Below, in pieces: positions 49,173 to 59,355 of a DNA stretch of 64,000 bases. Both the position numbers and the translations under genes were made by a program. Source of the stretch: Holtiella tumoricola (GTDB lineage Bacteria > Bacillota > Clostridia > Lachnospirales > Cellulosilyticaceae). Position 1 is the first letter of the stretch; the number at the start of each line of letters is the position of its first letter. Below the pieces are notes generated by a model that worked only from the letters and a program-made list of their open reading frames with translations, searched no databases and was not told the origin of the DNA. Where the stretch lies: the NCBI RefSeq assembly GCF_027857615.1, contig NZ_JAQIFT010000043.1:134152-198151 (forward strand), given 5' to 3'.

Positions 49173-51485
49173 TTAATGAGGGATAGATTTAGTGGTTAAG
49201 TGCTTCAATTCTTCTAATGTTACAGGATGAGAGAAGTAGTACCCTTGAAAATAGTCACAGCCCATATTATTTAAAACATCAAACTGCTCTTTAGTTTCAA
49301 CACCTTCGATGATAACTTCCATACCGAGTAAATGAGCGATATCATTGATATTTTTAACAATATTCAAATATTTATTAGATGAATCTTGAATAAAGATACG
49401 ATCGATTTTCAGAATATCTAACTGATATTTGCGTAAATAATTGAAAGATGAATAACCTGTTCCAAAGTCGTCTAAAGCAATGGTTATACCTAAATTGTGT
49501 AGTGCATGTAGGTTATCGTAGACAACCATATTTTCGTCAAGAACTACAGATTCTGTAATTTCAAAGCATAAGTTACTAAAATCCATAGAATACTTCTCAG
49601 CAATCTTTTTTATAGTCTGTGTAAAATGTATATCCATTAATTGAATAGGAGATACATTAATACTGATTTGAAGTGGTCTATCCGTTTGGCTAAGGGGATT
49701 AAAGTTTTTACAAATTTCTTCTATAATCCAATAACCTATTGAAATAATTGCACCGGTTTCTTCTGCATAGAGAATAAAATCACTAGGAGCAACAAAACCA
49801 TATTTTTCACTACGCCATCTAAGTAAGGCTTCTATCTTATGAATGGATTGGTCTTTACCTACGATGGGCTGATAATGAATTAAAAATTCATCTTTAGAGA
49901 GTGCTTGTTTTAACTCCATTTTTATATCTTCTACTTTAAGATTTGTTGCATAAAGCATAGGGTTAAAGAAGATGAGGCCTTTGCTAGGGTCGTTCTTTTT
50001 ACAATGATACATAATAAAATCACTTTTGCGTATAAGATCATCAAAGGTTGTAGCATCATTTGGGTAGATCGCAGCTCCAGCTGAGAATTCAACCACTGCA
50101 TGATGTTGATTAAAATAAATGGGCTTAGTGAATGTTGGAATAACTGTAAAGTTATAAAAATCCAATAAGTCTTTTTTACAAGTATAACGATCATAGATAA
50201 TAACAAATTCATCACCAGAATATCTAGTTACGATACCTTTATCTGCAAAAACATCTTCTAATGCACGACTAAAACTAATAAGTAATTCATCACCAGCTGT
50301 ATGACCAAATAAATCATTTATATATTTAAACTTGTTTAAATCAATAAAAAGTAAGGCAAAGCTTTGCTCCTTTTTGATAAGTTTGGTAGTAAGTTTGAAT
50401 AACATTTTTCTATTAGGTAGGCCTGTTAGTTCATCATAATAAATAAGGGATTGAACTTTTTTGTCAAAAGATTTACTCAGTGCCTCAGAAATAAATTCTA
50501 ATTGCTCAAATTCATCATTTAGCTCTAGCTCAAAATTATTTTTTTCTAAGTTCTTTAAAAGTATTTTTAAATGATCTAGAGAATTTGTAAGAGGAGCAAT
50601 AATAAAGCTCATAAGACGTGTTAAAGTAAATAATAGAATACATCCTATACTGAGTAATATAACAATAGTTGTATGGGTCACTTGTTTAACGTATTTACTA
50701 TAAATGAGTGAACTTTTGTCAAAAGCAAATAAAATATCAACTTTATTATCTAGAATGGTATCAGAATAAATAAAAGTATCTTGTGTAGGAATTTCGTCTA
50801 ATGTATAGAGACCATTCCTAGATAAATACATTCCATTTCCAGTATTGAGATAAGACTTAAGCGTTCCTAAATAAAAGCTTTTATCCATAGAATCTAATAA
50901 GTCATCAATAAAAATATCTAGAATTACCACACCAGAAAGAGTATTCGTATGATTAGAGTAGATAAATTTAATAATGCTAATAGCATATTTACCAGTTGTA
51001 TAATCTTTATGTGCAGATGTAATAATAGGATCTTGATAATTATCTAGGTATTCTTCTTTAAACCAAGGGCGTTTAGTCACATCGAAGTCTTCAAAGAGTG
51101 TTCCACTAGAAACAAGATATTGGCCGGGCAAACTTACAATATTAATAGTGTTAATAAAAGTAATAGGTTGTAAAATATTTTCATACAACGCAATCTGATT
51201 TTTGAGTGCTAGAAAATTTTTTTGGTCTATACTTTCAGTTGTAAGGAAATGATCCAAAAAGTGTATGATTTCCTCATCAGCACCAACTTGCTGGGTAACT
51301 GCTTTTAAAATACTAGAATAGTTTTGCACATCTTCTGTAAGCTGACGATAATGTGAAGCTGTAGTAAAACTCGATATTTTATTAGAACCATAAGTTATAA
51401 GGATTATGATGATAATAATAAAAATAGGGATAATAATAGAAGTAGTACGAGTAAGGCGTTTATTTATTTTTTTAGAAATTTCCAT
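49173..51485 (-). CDS. Membrane GGDEF-EAL c-di-GMP synthase/phosphodiesterase
   Basis: 770 residues on the minus strand. Membrane segment at ~14-33, an extracellular Cache-type sensor (~34-280: VSLPGQYLVSSGTLF, DVTKRPWFKEEY, AISIIKFIY), second membrane segment (~285-310), coiled linker, GGDEF domain with LTGLPNRKMLF and RYSGDEFVIIY (SGDEF, a tolerated active-site form), and EAL domain with IEALLRWRS, FEITES, DDFGTGYSSFNYL and KIDRIF. All landmark EAL residues are visible, so phosphodiesterase activity is likely; cyclase activity is possible. Divergent from the exopolysaccharide locus that encodes a PilZ-type protein, so it probably sets c-di-GMP for it. Confidence 0.92.
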   Translation of the reverse strand: MEISKKINKRLTRTTSIIIPIFIIIIIILITYGSNKISSFTTASHYRQLTEDVQNYSSILKAVTQQVGADEEIIHFLDHFLTTESIDQKNFLALKNQIALYENILQPITFINTINIVSLPGQYLVSSGTLFEDFDVTKRPWFKEEYLDNYQDPIITSAHKDYTTGKYAISIIKFIYSNHTNTLSGVVILDIFIDDLLDSMDKSFYLGTLKSYLNTGNGMYLSRNGLYTLDEIPTQDTFIYSDTILDNKVDILFAFDKSSLIYSKYVKQVTHTTIVILLSIGCILLFTLTRLMSFIIAPLTNSLDHLKILLKNLEKNNFELELNDEFEQLEFISEALSKSFDKKVQSLIYYDELTGLPNRKMLFKLTTKLIKKEQSFALLFIDLNKFKYINDLFGHTAGDELLISFSRALEDVFADKGIVTRYSGDEFVIIYDRYTCKKDLLDFYNFTVIPTFTKPIYFNQHHAVVEFSAGAAIYPNDATTFDDLIRKSDFIMYHCKKNDPSKGLIFFNPMLYATNLKVEDIKMELKQALSKDEFLIHYQPIVGKDQSIHKIEALLRWRSEKYGFVAPSDFILYAEETGAIISIGYWIIEEICKNFNPLSQTDRPLQISINVSPIQLMDIHFTQTIKKIAEKYSMDFSNLCFEITESVVLDENMVVYDNLHALHNLGITIALDDFGTGYSSFNYLRKYQLDILKIDRIFIQDSSNKYLNIVKNINDIAHLLGMEVIIEGVETKEQFDVLNNMGCDYFQGYYFSHPVTLEELKHLTTKSIPH

Positions 51486-51839
51486 GTAAGTCTCCTATAT
51501 TAAGTCAGTATTTCTGTATGGTTATATAAATTATTAGAATTATAGGTCTTAAGTAGTTTGCCCTAAAGAAGACATTATATCATTAATGAGAATATTATTC
51601 ATCTTTAAATAGAAATAAATAGAGCTACAAAAATTGCTATTCTATTGCTATTTTGTTAGAATTAATAACTATAAATATTATACTTGGAAAATGTCAAGTT
51701 TTAAAAAGTAATTGAGCAAGATAAAACAAAAAATAACTAATAAATTATATTAAAGTTAAGTGTTTTTTAAAATTATGCTATAATTTTAAAGTTGATAAAA
51801 TATAATAAGTGCTGAATAATATAGGAGGAGCAGATAAGG
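51486..51839. promoter_or_regulatory. Divergent control region; candidate promoter at 51756-51784
   Basis: 354 bases between the GGDEF-EAL gene and the polysaccharide locus, with no ORF of note. Toward the right I see TTAAGT (51756-51761), a 17-base spacer and an extended -10, TGCTATAAT (51776-51784), for the locus at 51840, which also has AGGAGGAG before its ATG. I looked for a c-di-GMP riboswitch (GEMM) signature and did not find one. No clear minus-strand promoter. Confidence 0.5.
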
Positions 51840-53159
51840 ATGACAATTTATGACCAACTTATAAATAGAGAATCAAAATTAGTAGTTGTTGGATTGGGCT
51901 ATGTAGGCTTACCTATTGCAATTGAATTTGCAAAATATGTTGAAGTAATAGGATTTGATATTAGTAAAAGTAAGATTACAAGTTTTAAGAAGGGGATTGA
52001 TATAACCCAAGAAGTAGGCAATGAAGTTCTTCATAACTCGACTATATATTTTACAGATAATGAGCAATACATAAGAGAAGGAAGCTTTATCATAGTTGCC
52101 GTACCAACACCTATTTATTCTGACAAAACACCAGATTTATCACTCCTTCGTGCAGCATGTGAAGTTGTGGGACGTAATTTGACAAAAAACACAATAGTAG
52201 TATTTGAATCTACTGTTTATCCAGGTGTAACAGAAGAAATATGCATACCTATATTAGAGAACGTATCAGGACTTAAAGTAGGTAGAGATTTTGGAGTCGG
52301 TTATTCTCCAGAAAGAATTAATCCAGGAGATAGAGAACATCGTGTGCATAATATTGTTAAAATAGTTTCTGGTATCGATTCTGACACGCTACAAGAAGTG
52401 GCTAAAACCTATGAATTAGTTGTGAAAGCTGGCGTATACAAAACTTCAAGTATTAAGGTAGCAGAGGCTACTAAGTTAGCTGAAAATGCACAAAGAGATA
52501 TTAATATTGCATTTATGAATGAACTTGCTGTAGTATTTGAAAAAATTGGGATTTCTACTTATGAAGTAGTTAAAGCAATGAATACTAAATGGAATGCTTT
52601 AAAATTTACACCTGGATTAGTAGGGGGACACTGTATAGGTGTGGATCCTTATTATTTTATTTATCAAGCTTCTTGTATGAATTATCAATCTCAAATAATA
52701 GGTGCTGGACGTAAAATTAATGATGGTATGAGTCAATTTGTTGGAGAGATGATCATTAAAAACATGATAAAGGCTAATAAGCGAATAAATGGAGCCAAAG
52801 TATGGATTTTGGGATTAACATTTAAGGAAAATTGTCCAGATATTAGAAATACGAAAGTAGTAGATATTATTGAATACTTACAAGAGTATGGTGTTGAAGT
52901 AGTCGTTACAGATCCTATGGCAGATATTAATGAGGCAATGCAAGAATATGGAATAAAATTGGTAGACTCTCATGAGGTAGATGAAGTGGACTGTATTGTA
53001 TTTGCTGTAGCCCATCAAGCATTTAAAAAAATAGCAATAGAACTATTTAAAGCATATTTTAAAAATGAACAAGATGAAGAAATGGTAATAATAGATATAA
53101 AAAATATTATTAATAAAGAAGAAGCACAAGAATGTGGCTATAGTTATTGGGGCTTGTAG
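51840..53159 (+). CDS. UDP-sugar 6-dehydrogenase (UDP-N-acetylglucosamine/galactosamine type)
   Basis: 439 residues, UDP-glucose/GDP-mannose dehydrogenase family. N-terminal Rossmann motif VVGLGYVGLPIAIEFAK, VAVPTPIYSDKTPDLS, ESTVYPGVTEE, SPERINPGD, the substrate Lys/Asn helix AEATKLAENAQRDINIAFMNE, catalytic Cys in GGHCIGVDPYYF and WILGLTFKENCPDIRNTKV. The sequence is closest in style to WbpO/TviB, which oxidise UDP-N-acetyl-hexosamines to the uronic acids; UDP-glucose is the alternative. First gene of the exopolysaccharide locus and presumably maker of its acidic sugar donor. Confidence 0.85.
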   Translation: MTIYDQLINRESKLVVVGLGYVGLPIAIEFAKYVEVIGFDISKSKITSFKKGIDITQEVGNEVLHNSTIYFTDNEQYIREGSFIIVAVPTPIYSDKTPDLSLLRAACEVVGRNLTKNTIVVFESTVYPGVTEEICIPILENVSGLKVGRDFGVGYSPERINPGDREHRVHNIVKIVSGIDSDTLQEVAKTYELVVKAGVYKTSSIKVAEATKLAENAQRDINIAFMNELAVVFEKIGISTYEVVKAMNTKWNALKFTPGLVGGHCIGVDPYYFIYQASCMNYQSQIIGAGRKINDGMSQFVGEMIIKNMIKANKRINGAKVWILGLTFKENCPDIRNTKVVDIIEYLQEYGVEVVVTDPMADINEAMQEYGIKLVDSHEVDEVDCIVFAVAHQAFKKIAIELFKAYFKNEQDEEMVIIDIKNIINKEEAQECGYSYWGL

Positions 53160-53167
53160 AGGTAGTG

Positions 53168-55765
53168 ATGATGAAAAAAATAGTAGTTATTAGTGTAACA
53201 ATTCTAGTAGTTATTGGAGCATTCTGGTGGGGATTAAGTTATATAACAGGCATGGAACAAGCGCATATGGATCAATTTCAACAGTATATAGTTAATAATC
53301 CAGAACAAGCAGTACAAATGGCATTTGAAAAGCTCAAACAAAGAAAAGAAGCTACAGTAATTGCAGATGTATCAGTTGGAGAAAAAGTAATGGCATTTAA
53401 CTTAGTAGGTCTATCCACTCAGAAAATAAATGAAAAGGTATTACAGCTGTTAAGTGACTATCAAAGTAAAAGCACATTCTTTGTATCAGGAATAGATGCA
53501 GCAGAAGAAACAGAGTTTTTAAATAGGGTGAATGAACAAGGACATAGTATAGGAAGTACTGGACTTGATGGCAGCGGAAAACTTGAAATGAAAACAGAAG
53601 AAGAATTAATTAATTCTTTTGTCCGTGCCAATGGTATTATTCAAAAGAATATTATACAGAAAAAGCATGAATTACTTTATTGTAGTGCTACAGATTATAC
53701 ACAGAAGATATTACAGACTGCATATGCCAGCGGATATGAGAAGGTTGTAAAAAGTAATTATATCTTAAATTATAGAAGCTTTACATCGTATGAGCAGACA
53801 CTTAATTACATCAAAAAATTGCCTAAAGGTGCTATTATTACGGTAAAGATGAATGGTGAATTAAGTGAAGAAGAATATGTTAAGCCGATGCAAGATAAAA
53901 AACCAGCTGAAGATAAAAAAACAGGGATAGAGTTGATAGAACGTAAAGAATTAAGCGAAGAAGAACGTTTAATAAATGTTATAGAATGGATTTTAAAAGC
54001 CCTACAAGAAGAAGAGTATCAAGTAGTTTTATGTGAGCAATTGTCTAGATTACATACAGATTCTATGGTAAATAAAGTACAAGAACTAGTAAGAGAAGAT
54101 ATATATTTTAATCAAACAGAGTACGTGGTACAGGAGGATTCTTCGGATAAAATTTATGAAGAGGATGAAAATACGATAGCTCAAAGCAATCAAGAGATTA
54201 TTCAGCAAGCAAAAGCATTAAGAATAAGCAATAAAGGGAAATTAGCTTCTACTAATGGAAAGATTTATACCACACAGGCAGCAGTAAATTATAGTTTTTA
54301 TGGTGTTAAGGAACAAGTTGTCTTAGCAAATATTCTTGAGACACTTAAAATAGAAAATATAAAAGCAACTTTTTTTGTAAGTGAAAAAGACTTGCTTGAA
54401 AATAGTGAAGAAATAAGGACAATTGTACAAGCTGGGCATGAACTTCAAATGATGCTTATTGATGTGCAAAAATCAGATTATTTATCTGTTGCTACAAGTA
54501 TACTTAAGATGCAGAATATAATAAAAACGCAATATAGACAAGTAGCAACTTATATTAGATATCCTTATGATGTGAGGTATACAGATGAAATGTTGGAGGC
54601 TGTTTCAGCAACAGGAACTGAGATTATTGGACAAGATATTGCCATAGCAAGGTCAAGTATTCCTAAAACCTCAACAAGTGAAGAAATTATAAAAGTCATT
54701 TCTAATCAAGGGAATAAGGCTCTAAAAAGAGGAGAAATAGTCTATTTTAGAATGGATTATTATGAAGATCACCAAGTACTATTAGAAGTAATGAAGTATA
54801 TTAAAAATGAAAAGGTAGATAATACAGGTTATTTAGATAGAGGGAAGTTGATGGGGAGTTATAAATTTGCAACAATAAAAGAATTAGCTCAAGGAAATGA
54901 GATTTATTCTTATCCAGTGGAAGAGAAGAATTTGTTACAAAACGTAAAAGAAACTATACGGATAGATAATAAAATACAGTATGGATTAGAGGAACTTAAA
55001 AAACGTTATATAGGTAATCAATTTGTGAATAGTGAGTTATCACTTCCCGGCTTTAGTAGTACAGAAATTGAACAATTAGATACAACGGGAAGATTTACAG
55101 ACGAACCAGTTATATTTTTAAGCTTTGATGACTGGGGATCTGATGCTGCGATTAATCAATTACTCTATGTACTAAAGAAGCATAATGTAAAAGCTACTTT
55201 CTTTATTAGAACGAACTATATACAACACAATCCCAATCTTGTAAGAGCAATTGCATTAGAAGGACATGATATAGCAAGTCATTCAGATGAGCATAGAGTA
55301 CTTGCAAATAAAGGAGAAGAAGTAGGTATGTTTACAGAAATATCAGATGAGGAAGTATCTATGCTACGAGAAGATGTTGTATTATCTTATGAAAAGTTAC
55401 GAGCTATTATAGGAGATGTTCAGATAGATGGGAGATCAGTTCTAACATCATATTTTAGACCACCTACTCTAGCAGTAAGTAAAAAAGGAGCAGAAGCAAT
55501 ATTTGAAGTAGGTTATCAATATATTATTTCAGGAGATTTCTCTACTCATGATTATGAAGCAACAAGTGCTACACAGCTTATTGATGATTTTATAGAAGGG
55601 ATAGAGACGAATGGAGGCAATAGTGTTATCTTACAAAATGGAAGTAATGTAGTTATGCATATGTCAGATGAAGCAAAGTATACGGCAGAGGCACTTGATG
55701 TAGTAATCCCTTATTATTTACGACAAGGTTATAGCTTTGCACGTCTGAGTGACTATTTAAAGTAA
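53168..55765 (+). CDS. Membrane-anchored protein with three NodB-like domains, last one intact
   Basis: 865 residues from ATG 53168 (gaggtag upstream; ATG 53171 is equally possible and the frame begins at 53147 inside the previous gene). Signal anchor at ~5-27. Domain 1 (~55-245) and domain 2 (~365-560) keep NodB fold outlines (TFFVSG and TFFVSE strands) but lose the Asp pair and the HxxxH metal ligands. Domain 3 (~645-860) is complete: FDDWGSD at 652-658, TFFIRTN, zinc-binding SHSDEH at about 704-709, and YFRPPT near 762. So it is a CE4 polysaccharide deacetylase with two degenerate copies as scaffolds. It acts outside the membrane, probably on the polymer made by the GT2 protein encoded next. 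Confidence 0.8.
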   Translation: MMKKIVVISVTILVVIGAFWWGLSYITGMEQAHMDQFQQYIVNNPEQAVQMAFEKLKQRKEATVIADVSVGEKVMAFNLVGLSTQKINEKVLQLLSDYQSKSTFFVSGIDAAEETEFLNRVNEQGHSIGSTGLDGSGKLEMKTEEELINSFVRANGIIQKNIIQKKHELLYCSATDYTQKILQTAYASGYEKVVKSNYILNYRSFTSYEQTLNYIKKLPKGAIITVKMNGELSEEEYVKPMQDKKPAEDKKTGIELIERKELSEEERLINVIEWILKALQEEEYQVVLCEQLSRLHTDSMVNKVQELVREDIYFNQTEYVVQEDSSDKIYEEDENTIAQSNQEIIQQAKALRISNKGKLASTNGKIYTTQAAVNYSFYGVKEQVVLANILETLKIENIKATFFVSEKDLLENSEEIRTIVQAGHELQMMLIDVQKSDYLSVATSILKMQNIIKTQYRQVATYIRYPYDVRYTDEMLEAVSATGTEIIGQDIAIARSSIPKTSTSEEIIKVISNQGNKALKRGEIVYFRMDYYEDHQVLLEVMKYIKNEKVDNTGYLDRGKLMGSYKFATIKELAQGNEIYSYPVEEKNLLQNVKETIRIDNKIQYGLEELKKRYIGNQFVNSELSLPGFSSTEIEQLDTTGRFTDEPVIFLSFDDWGSDAAINQLLYVLKKHNVKATFFIRTNYIQHNPNLVRAIALEGHDIASHSDEHRVLANKGEEVGMFTEISDEEVSMLREDVVLSYEKLRAIIGDVQIDGRSVLTSYFRPPTLAVSKKGAEAIFEVGYQYIISGDFSTHDYEATSATQLIDDFIEGIETNGGNSVILQNGSNVVMHMSDEAKYTAEALDVVIPYYLRQGYSFARLSDYLK

Positions 55766-55777
55766 AGAAGGAGAAGA

Positions 55778-57664
55778 ATGAGAGGTTACATTAAAAAGAA
55801 AATTAGTGCACAAGAGAAGATAGAAGATAAGTTATTACAGGTTAATCAAGATAGAAGACTGTTACCTTATGTGCCGGATCCAGAACATATCCGTTCAGAC
55901 CATGATCGTAGGGGGGATAGCTACACTAATAAAAAAAGTGGACTGCGTTATTGTGTCGCTTATAAAGTGAAAGTTATTTGTGAGACAGCAGAAGGAAATA
56001 AAGAAGTATTTTTTGTAGAAGGAATTAATATATCTACAACGGGTATGCTTTTAAGAGTAGCTAAAGAGGAACAAATACAATATCTAAAAAATGCTTCAAG
56101 AATAAAATTGAAATTCCAAATTGAACCAGGTAGTATGCCTGAGGGATTAGAGATGAGGGTTTCTTTAAAGGCACAGTATATAAGAGACTTTGATGAAGAA
56201 GGTTTTACCTATATAGGGGTACAATTTGAAACTAATCTGTATGATAAAGCAAGGCAAACAAAGGATATATTTACAGTGATTATATCTAGTATCTTGTTAG
56301 CTGCTATTACATTTTTTATTATTTTGATGCGTGTAGAAAGCATAATTTATTTCAAGTTTAATAAATGGATGTATTTGTATAGTATTGTAACAGCAGTTTT
56401 TTTATTAACGCGCTATATTTTTGGTGCATGTTATAGACCAGAAAGGATTAATCCTGGCTATACACCAGGTGTTACAATACTCATTCCTTGTTTTAATGAG
56501 GAAACATGGATTCAGCAAACGATTATAAGTTGCATGAATCAAGATTATCCAATAGATAAGTTAGAGGTTATTGTGGTTGATGATTGTTCAAACGACCAAT
56601 CTGTAGAGAAAATTAAAGAGATTATAGAACGATTAAAAGGAGAGGGAGAGCGCTATGATATAAAAAACCGTCTATCTTATATTGTACAAGAGCAAAATAA
56701 AGGTAAGCGAGAGGCATTGGCAAAGGGATCTCTTGTTGCAAAACATGAACTAGTGGTATTTGTAGATTCGGACAGTTTTTTGGATCCTTTAGCTATAAGA
56801 TATTTAGTTCAACCTTTTAAGGACCCTAAAATGGGTGGTGTAGCAGGAAGAACAGATGTAGCTAATACATATACAAATACGTTAACAAAGATGCAGTCTG
56901 TTAGATATTATATTGCTTTTCGTATTATGAAAGCAGCTGAAGCTTATTTTGATTCAGTAACGTGTCTTTCAGGTCCTCTTGCTTGTTATCGTAAGGATAT
57001 TGTTATTAAGAACATAGATGCATGGCTTAATCAAAGTTTTCTGGGACAAAAGGCAACATTTGGAGATGACCGGGCCATGACTAATTTTGTGTTAGCTCAT
57101 CATCGTACAAGTTATCAAGATGGTGCAGTATGTTCTACTGTTGTACCTAATAAGTATAAGGTATTCTTGAAGCAACAAATGAGATGGAAGCGTTCGTGGT
57201 TACGAGAGTCTTTGATGGCCGGTAAATTTATGTGGCGTAAAGAGCCTTTTGCAGCTATATCTTTTTATATAGGTTTATTGGTACCTATATTAGCTCCTAT
57301 TGTTGTTATCTATAATTTGATTATTGTGCCGATTACACAAAAAACTTTTCCTACCACTTTTTTAGTAGGATTGCTAATGATGGCGCTGCTAATGAGTATA
57401 GCCCAGCTATTATTAAGAAGGAGTACTACTTGGCTATTTGGTCTGGTTTTTTGTTTGTTCTATGAAGGAATTTTATTATGGCAAATGCCTATTGCATGGG
57501 TTACTTTTTGGAAATCAACATGGGGTACACGTATGACACCAAGTGATATTGAGGCCTTAGAGAAAAAAGAGCAAAGTAAAGAAAAAAGAACTAAAAATAG
57601 AAAAATGAAGAAACAGAAGCATAGAGTAAATGAGACATTAGAAGAAAGGGAGGATTATGTATAG
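55778..57664 (+). CDS. PilZ-domain processive family 2 glycosyltransferase (exopolysaccharide synthase)
   Basis: 628 residues. Unusually the PilZ-like domain is at the N-terminus (~50-155): KSGLR in place of RxxxR at 53-57, then GINISTTGMLLRV, matching the N/DxSxxG half of the c-di-GMP motif, and YIGVQFE. Two membrane segments (~164-185 and ~198-215) lead to the GT2 domain: VTILIPCFNE, VVDDCS near 265, FVDSDSF near 329, GDDRAM near 428 and QQMRWKRSW near 465, which is the processive QxxRW motif. At least three more membrane segments follow. The set is that of BcsA/PgaC/HasA-type polymerising synthases. PilZ at the N-terminus with a conservative Lys suggests c-di-GMP control. Confidence 0.86.
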   Translation: MRGYIKKKISAQEKIEDKLLQVNQDRRLLPYVPDPEHIRSDHDRRGDSYTNKKSGLRYCVAYKVKVICETAEGNKEVFFVEGINISTTGMLLRVAKEEQIQYLKNASRIKLKFQIEPGSMPEGLEMRVSLKAQYIRDFDEEGFTYIGVQFETNLYDKARQTKDIFTVIISSILLAAITFFIILMRVESIIYFKFNKWMYLYSIVTAVFLLTRYIFGACYRPERINPGYTPGVTILIPCFNEETWIQQTIISCMNQDYPIDKLEVIVVDDCSNDQSVEKIKEIIERLKGEGERYDIKNRLSYIVQEQNKGKREALAKGSLVAKHELVVFVDSDSFLDPLAIRYLVQPFKDPKMGGVAGRTDVANTYTNTLTKMQSVRYYIAFRIMKAAEAYFDSVTCLSGPLACYRKDIVIKNIDAWLNQSFLGQKATFGDDRAMTNFVLAHHRTSYQDGAVCSTVVPNKYKVFLKQQMRWKRSWLRESLMAGKFMWRKEPFAAISFYIGLLVPILAPIVVIYNLIIVPITQKTFPTTFLVGLLMMALLMSIAQLLLRRSTTWLFGLVFCLFYEGILLWQMPIAWVTFWKSTWGTRMTPSDIEALEKKEQSKEKRTKNRKMKKQKHRVNETLEEREDYV

Positions 57665-59345
57665 ACGACTTGTTTCGAAAAAGGATTATAAAAAGTTTAT
57701 AAGAGGAATTATTGAAGGAATTGTACTTTTACTATTGCTCATTATACTATTAAAGAGTTTATTTGATACAACAAGCTATGAACCATTTACTAATGACTTA
57801 ATATTAAATGAGAAGGGTCAAGAAGATACAGGTTTTATTGCACTTGCATATTTAGGTGTAAGTCGTATGGGGGCAGATACAGTGATTTCTACTCAAAGAC
57901 TTGAGGAGCATCTGGAAGCTCTTTATAACAATGGTTATGTAACGATTACACAACAAGATGTGATAGATTACTATACAAAAGACAAAAAGCTTCCTAAAAA
58001 AGCATTATTTCTCATTTTTGAAGACGGCTATACTGGGACAGCTATTTTCGCACAAAAAATATTAGAAAAGTATAATTTTAAAGCGACTATGGTAACCTAT
58101 GGAGACAAAATGTTTAGTCGAGATTCTGCATTTTTAGATGCAAAAGACTTGGGAAATTTAGAAAGAAGCACTTTTTGGGAAATTGGTACAAATGGATATC
58201 GTTTGTCCTATATCAATGTATTTAATAAAGAGAACCATTACATAGGAGAACTAGAGTCTACTCAATTTAATATACTTGCACCGCAACTGGGAAGAAACTA
58301 TAATCATTATTTAATGGATTATATAAGAGATGATTATGGTATTCCAAAAGAAACATATGCTCAAATGAAAGAACGTATTATAGCAGATTATGAACTTCTG
58401 GAAAAAGCTTATAAAGAAGGTATAGGGTATATACCACAGCTGCATGTACTTATGCATGCCAATACAGGTGCATTTGGCAACAATCAAAAAGTAAGTGATT
58501 TAAATGAACAGTATATCAAATTAATGTTTGCCATGAACTTTAATAGAGAGGGCTTTTCTTTTAATAATAAAGTGAGTACGCTATATGATTTAACACGTAT
58601 GCAAGGCCAAGGCTATTGGTATCCAAATCATTTGCTTATGAGAATACAAGATGATAGTAAAGTATCTGTCACTTTTGTAATAGGAGATGATAAGCGTACG
58701 AAAGATTGGGAACTTATAAGGGGAGCAGCTGAATATAGGGGTGAAGATATTGTACTTACATCTGAATCTAAGTCTAGTGGACTAATTCGTTTGAAAGAGA
58801 GCACAAGCTATGAAAATTATATAGTGTCTACACGGCTTACAGGGAATGTAATAGGTTCTCAATCCCTTTATCTAAGAGCAGATGACAATTTAGAAAATTA
58901 TATAAAGATACAGATTGTGAATAATCAACTGTATGTTTATGAATGTATTAAGAATAAAGAGAGTCTTCTATATGAAAAAAAAATAAGTGAAGAAGATGAT
59001 AATACTAAACAAATCGAAATTCATGACAAAGGTGCCTATGCACTGAAAGTTATTCTTAATAAGGATACATTGCAAATTCAGTTAGATGAGGAAATACTTG
59101 AAGAGATATTCATAGGATTAGAAGGCAAAGGAAGTTTGTATTTAGAGTCAAGTTGGGTAGAAGGATATAGTCAAAGAAACCTTTATGATGACGTATATGA
59201 TGGCGTTTTTGAACAAGTAGTGATAAGTACAGTAGATAATCAAACAATACTATATGATAATCGTTATGATAGTTATGAAAAGATGAAGAAAAAGATAGAG
59301 AAGTTAATACATAATATTGTTAATTGGTTTATTGAAACGCTATAA
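57657..59345 (+). CDS. Pseudo-deacetylase (NodB/PgaB-like) with C-terminal lectin-like domain
   Basis: 562 residues; overlaps the synthase gene by 8 bases. Membrane anchor ~19-38. Residues ~60-330 follow the CE4/PgaB layout (FIALAYLGVSRMGA, LEEHLEALYNNGYVTITQQD, ALFLIFEDGYTG, YNFKATMVTYGD). But the first catalytic Asp is Glu (FEDGY) and the metal-binding HxxxH region is replaced by EIGTNGYRLSYIN, so it is probably not an active deacetylase. Residues ~370-545 look like a concanavalin/laminin-G type beta sandwich (IKIQIVNNQLYVYE, GKGSLYLES). It may bind the polymer on the cell surface. Confidence 0.65.
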   Translation: MYRRLVSKKDYKKFIRGIIEGIVLLLLLIILLKSLFDTTSYEPFTNDLILNEKGQEDTGFIALAYLGVSRMGADTVISTQRLEEHLEALYNNGYVTITQQDVIDYYTKDKKLPKKALFLIFEDGYTGTAIFAQKILEKYNFKATMVTYGDKMFSRDSAFLDAKDLGNLERSTFWEIGTNGYRLSYINVFNKENHYIGELESTQFNILAPQLGRNYNHYLMDYIRDDYGIPKETYAQMKERIIADYELLEKAYKEGIGYIPQLHVLMHANTGAFGNNQKVSDLNEQYIKLMFAMNFNREGFSFNNKVSTLYDLTRMQGQGYWYPNHLLMRIQDDSKVSVTFVIGDDKRTKDWELIRGAAEYRGEDIVLTSESKSSGLIRLKESTSYENYIVSTRLTGNVIGSQSLYLRADDNLENYIKIQIVNNQLYVYECIKNKESLLYEKKISEEDDNTKQIEIHDKGAYALKVILNKDTLQIQLDEEILEEIFIGLEGKGSLYLESSWVEGYSQRNLYDDVYDGVFEQVVISTVDNQTILYDNRYDSYEKMKKKIEKLIHNIVNWFIETL

Positions 59346-59355
59346 AGGAGATATT

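Noticed and set aside
51486..51839. Possible c-di-GMP (GEMM) riboswitch upstream of the polysaccharide locus
   Set aside because: I looked for the conserved aptamer segments and did not see them.
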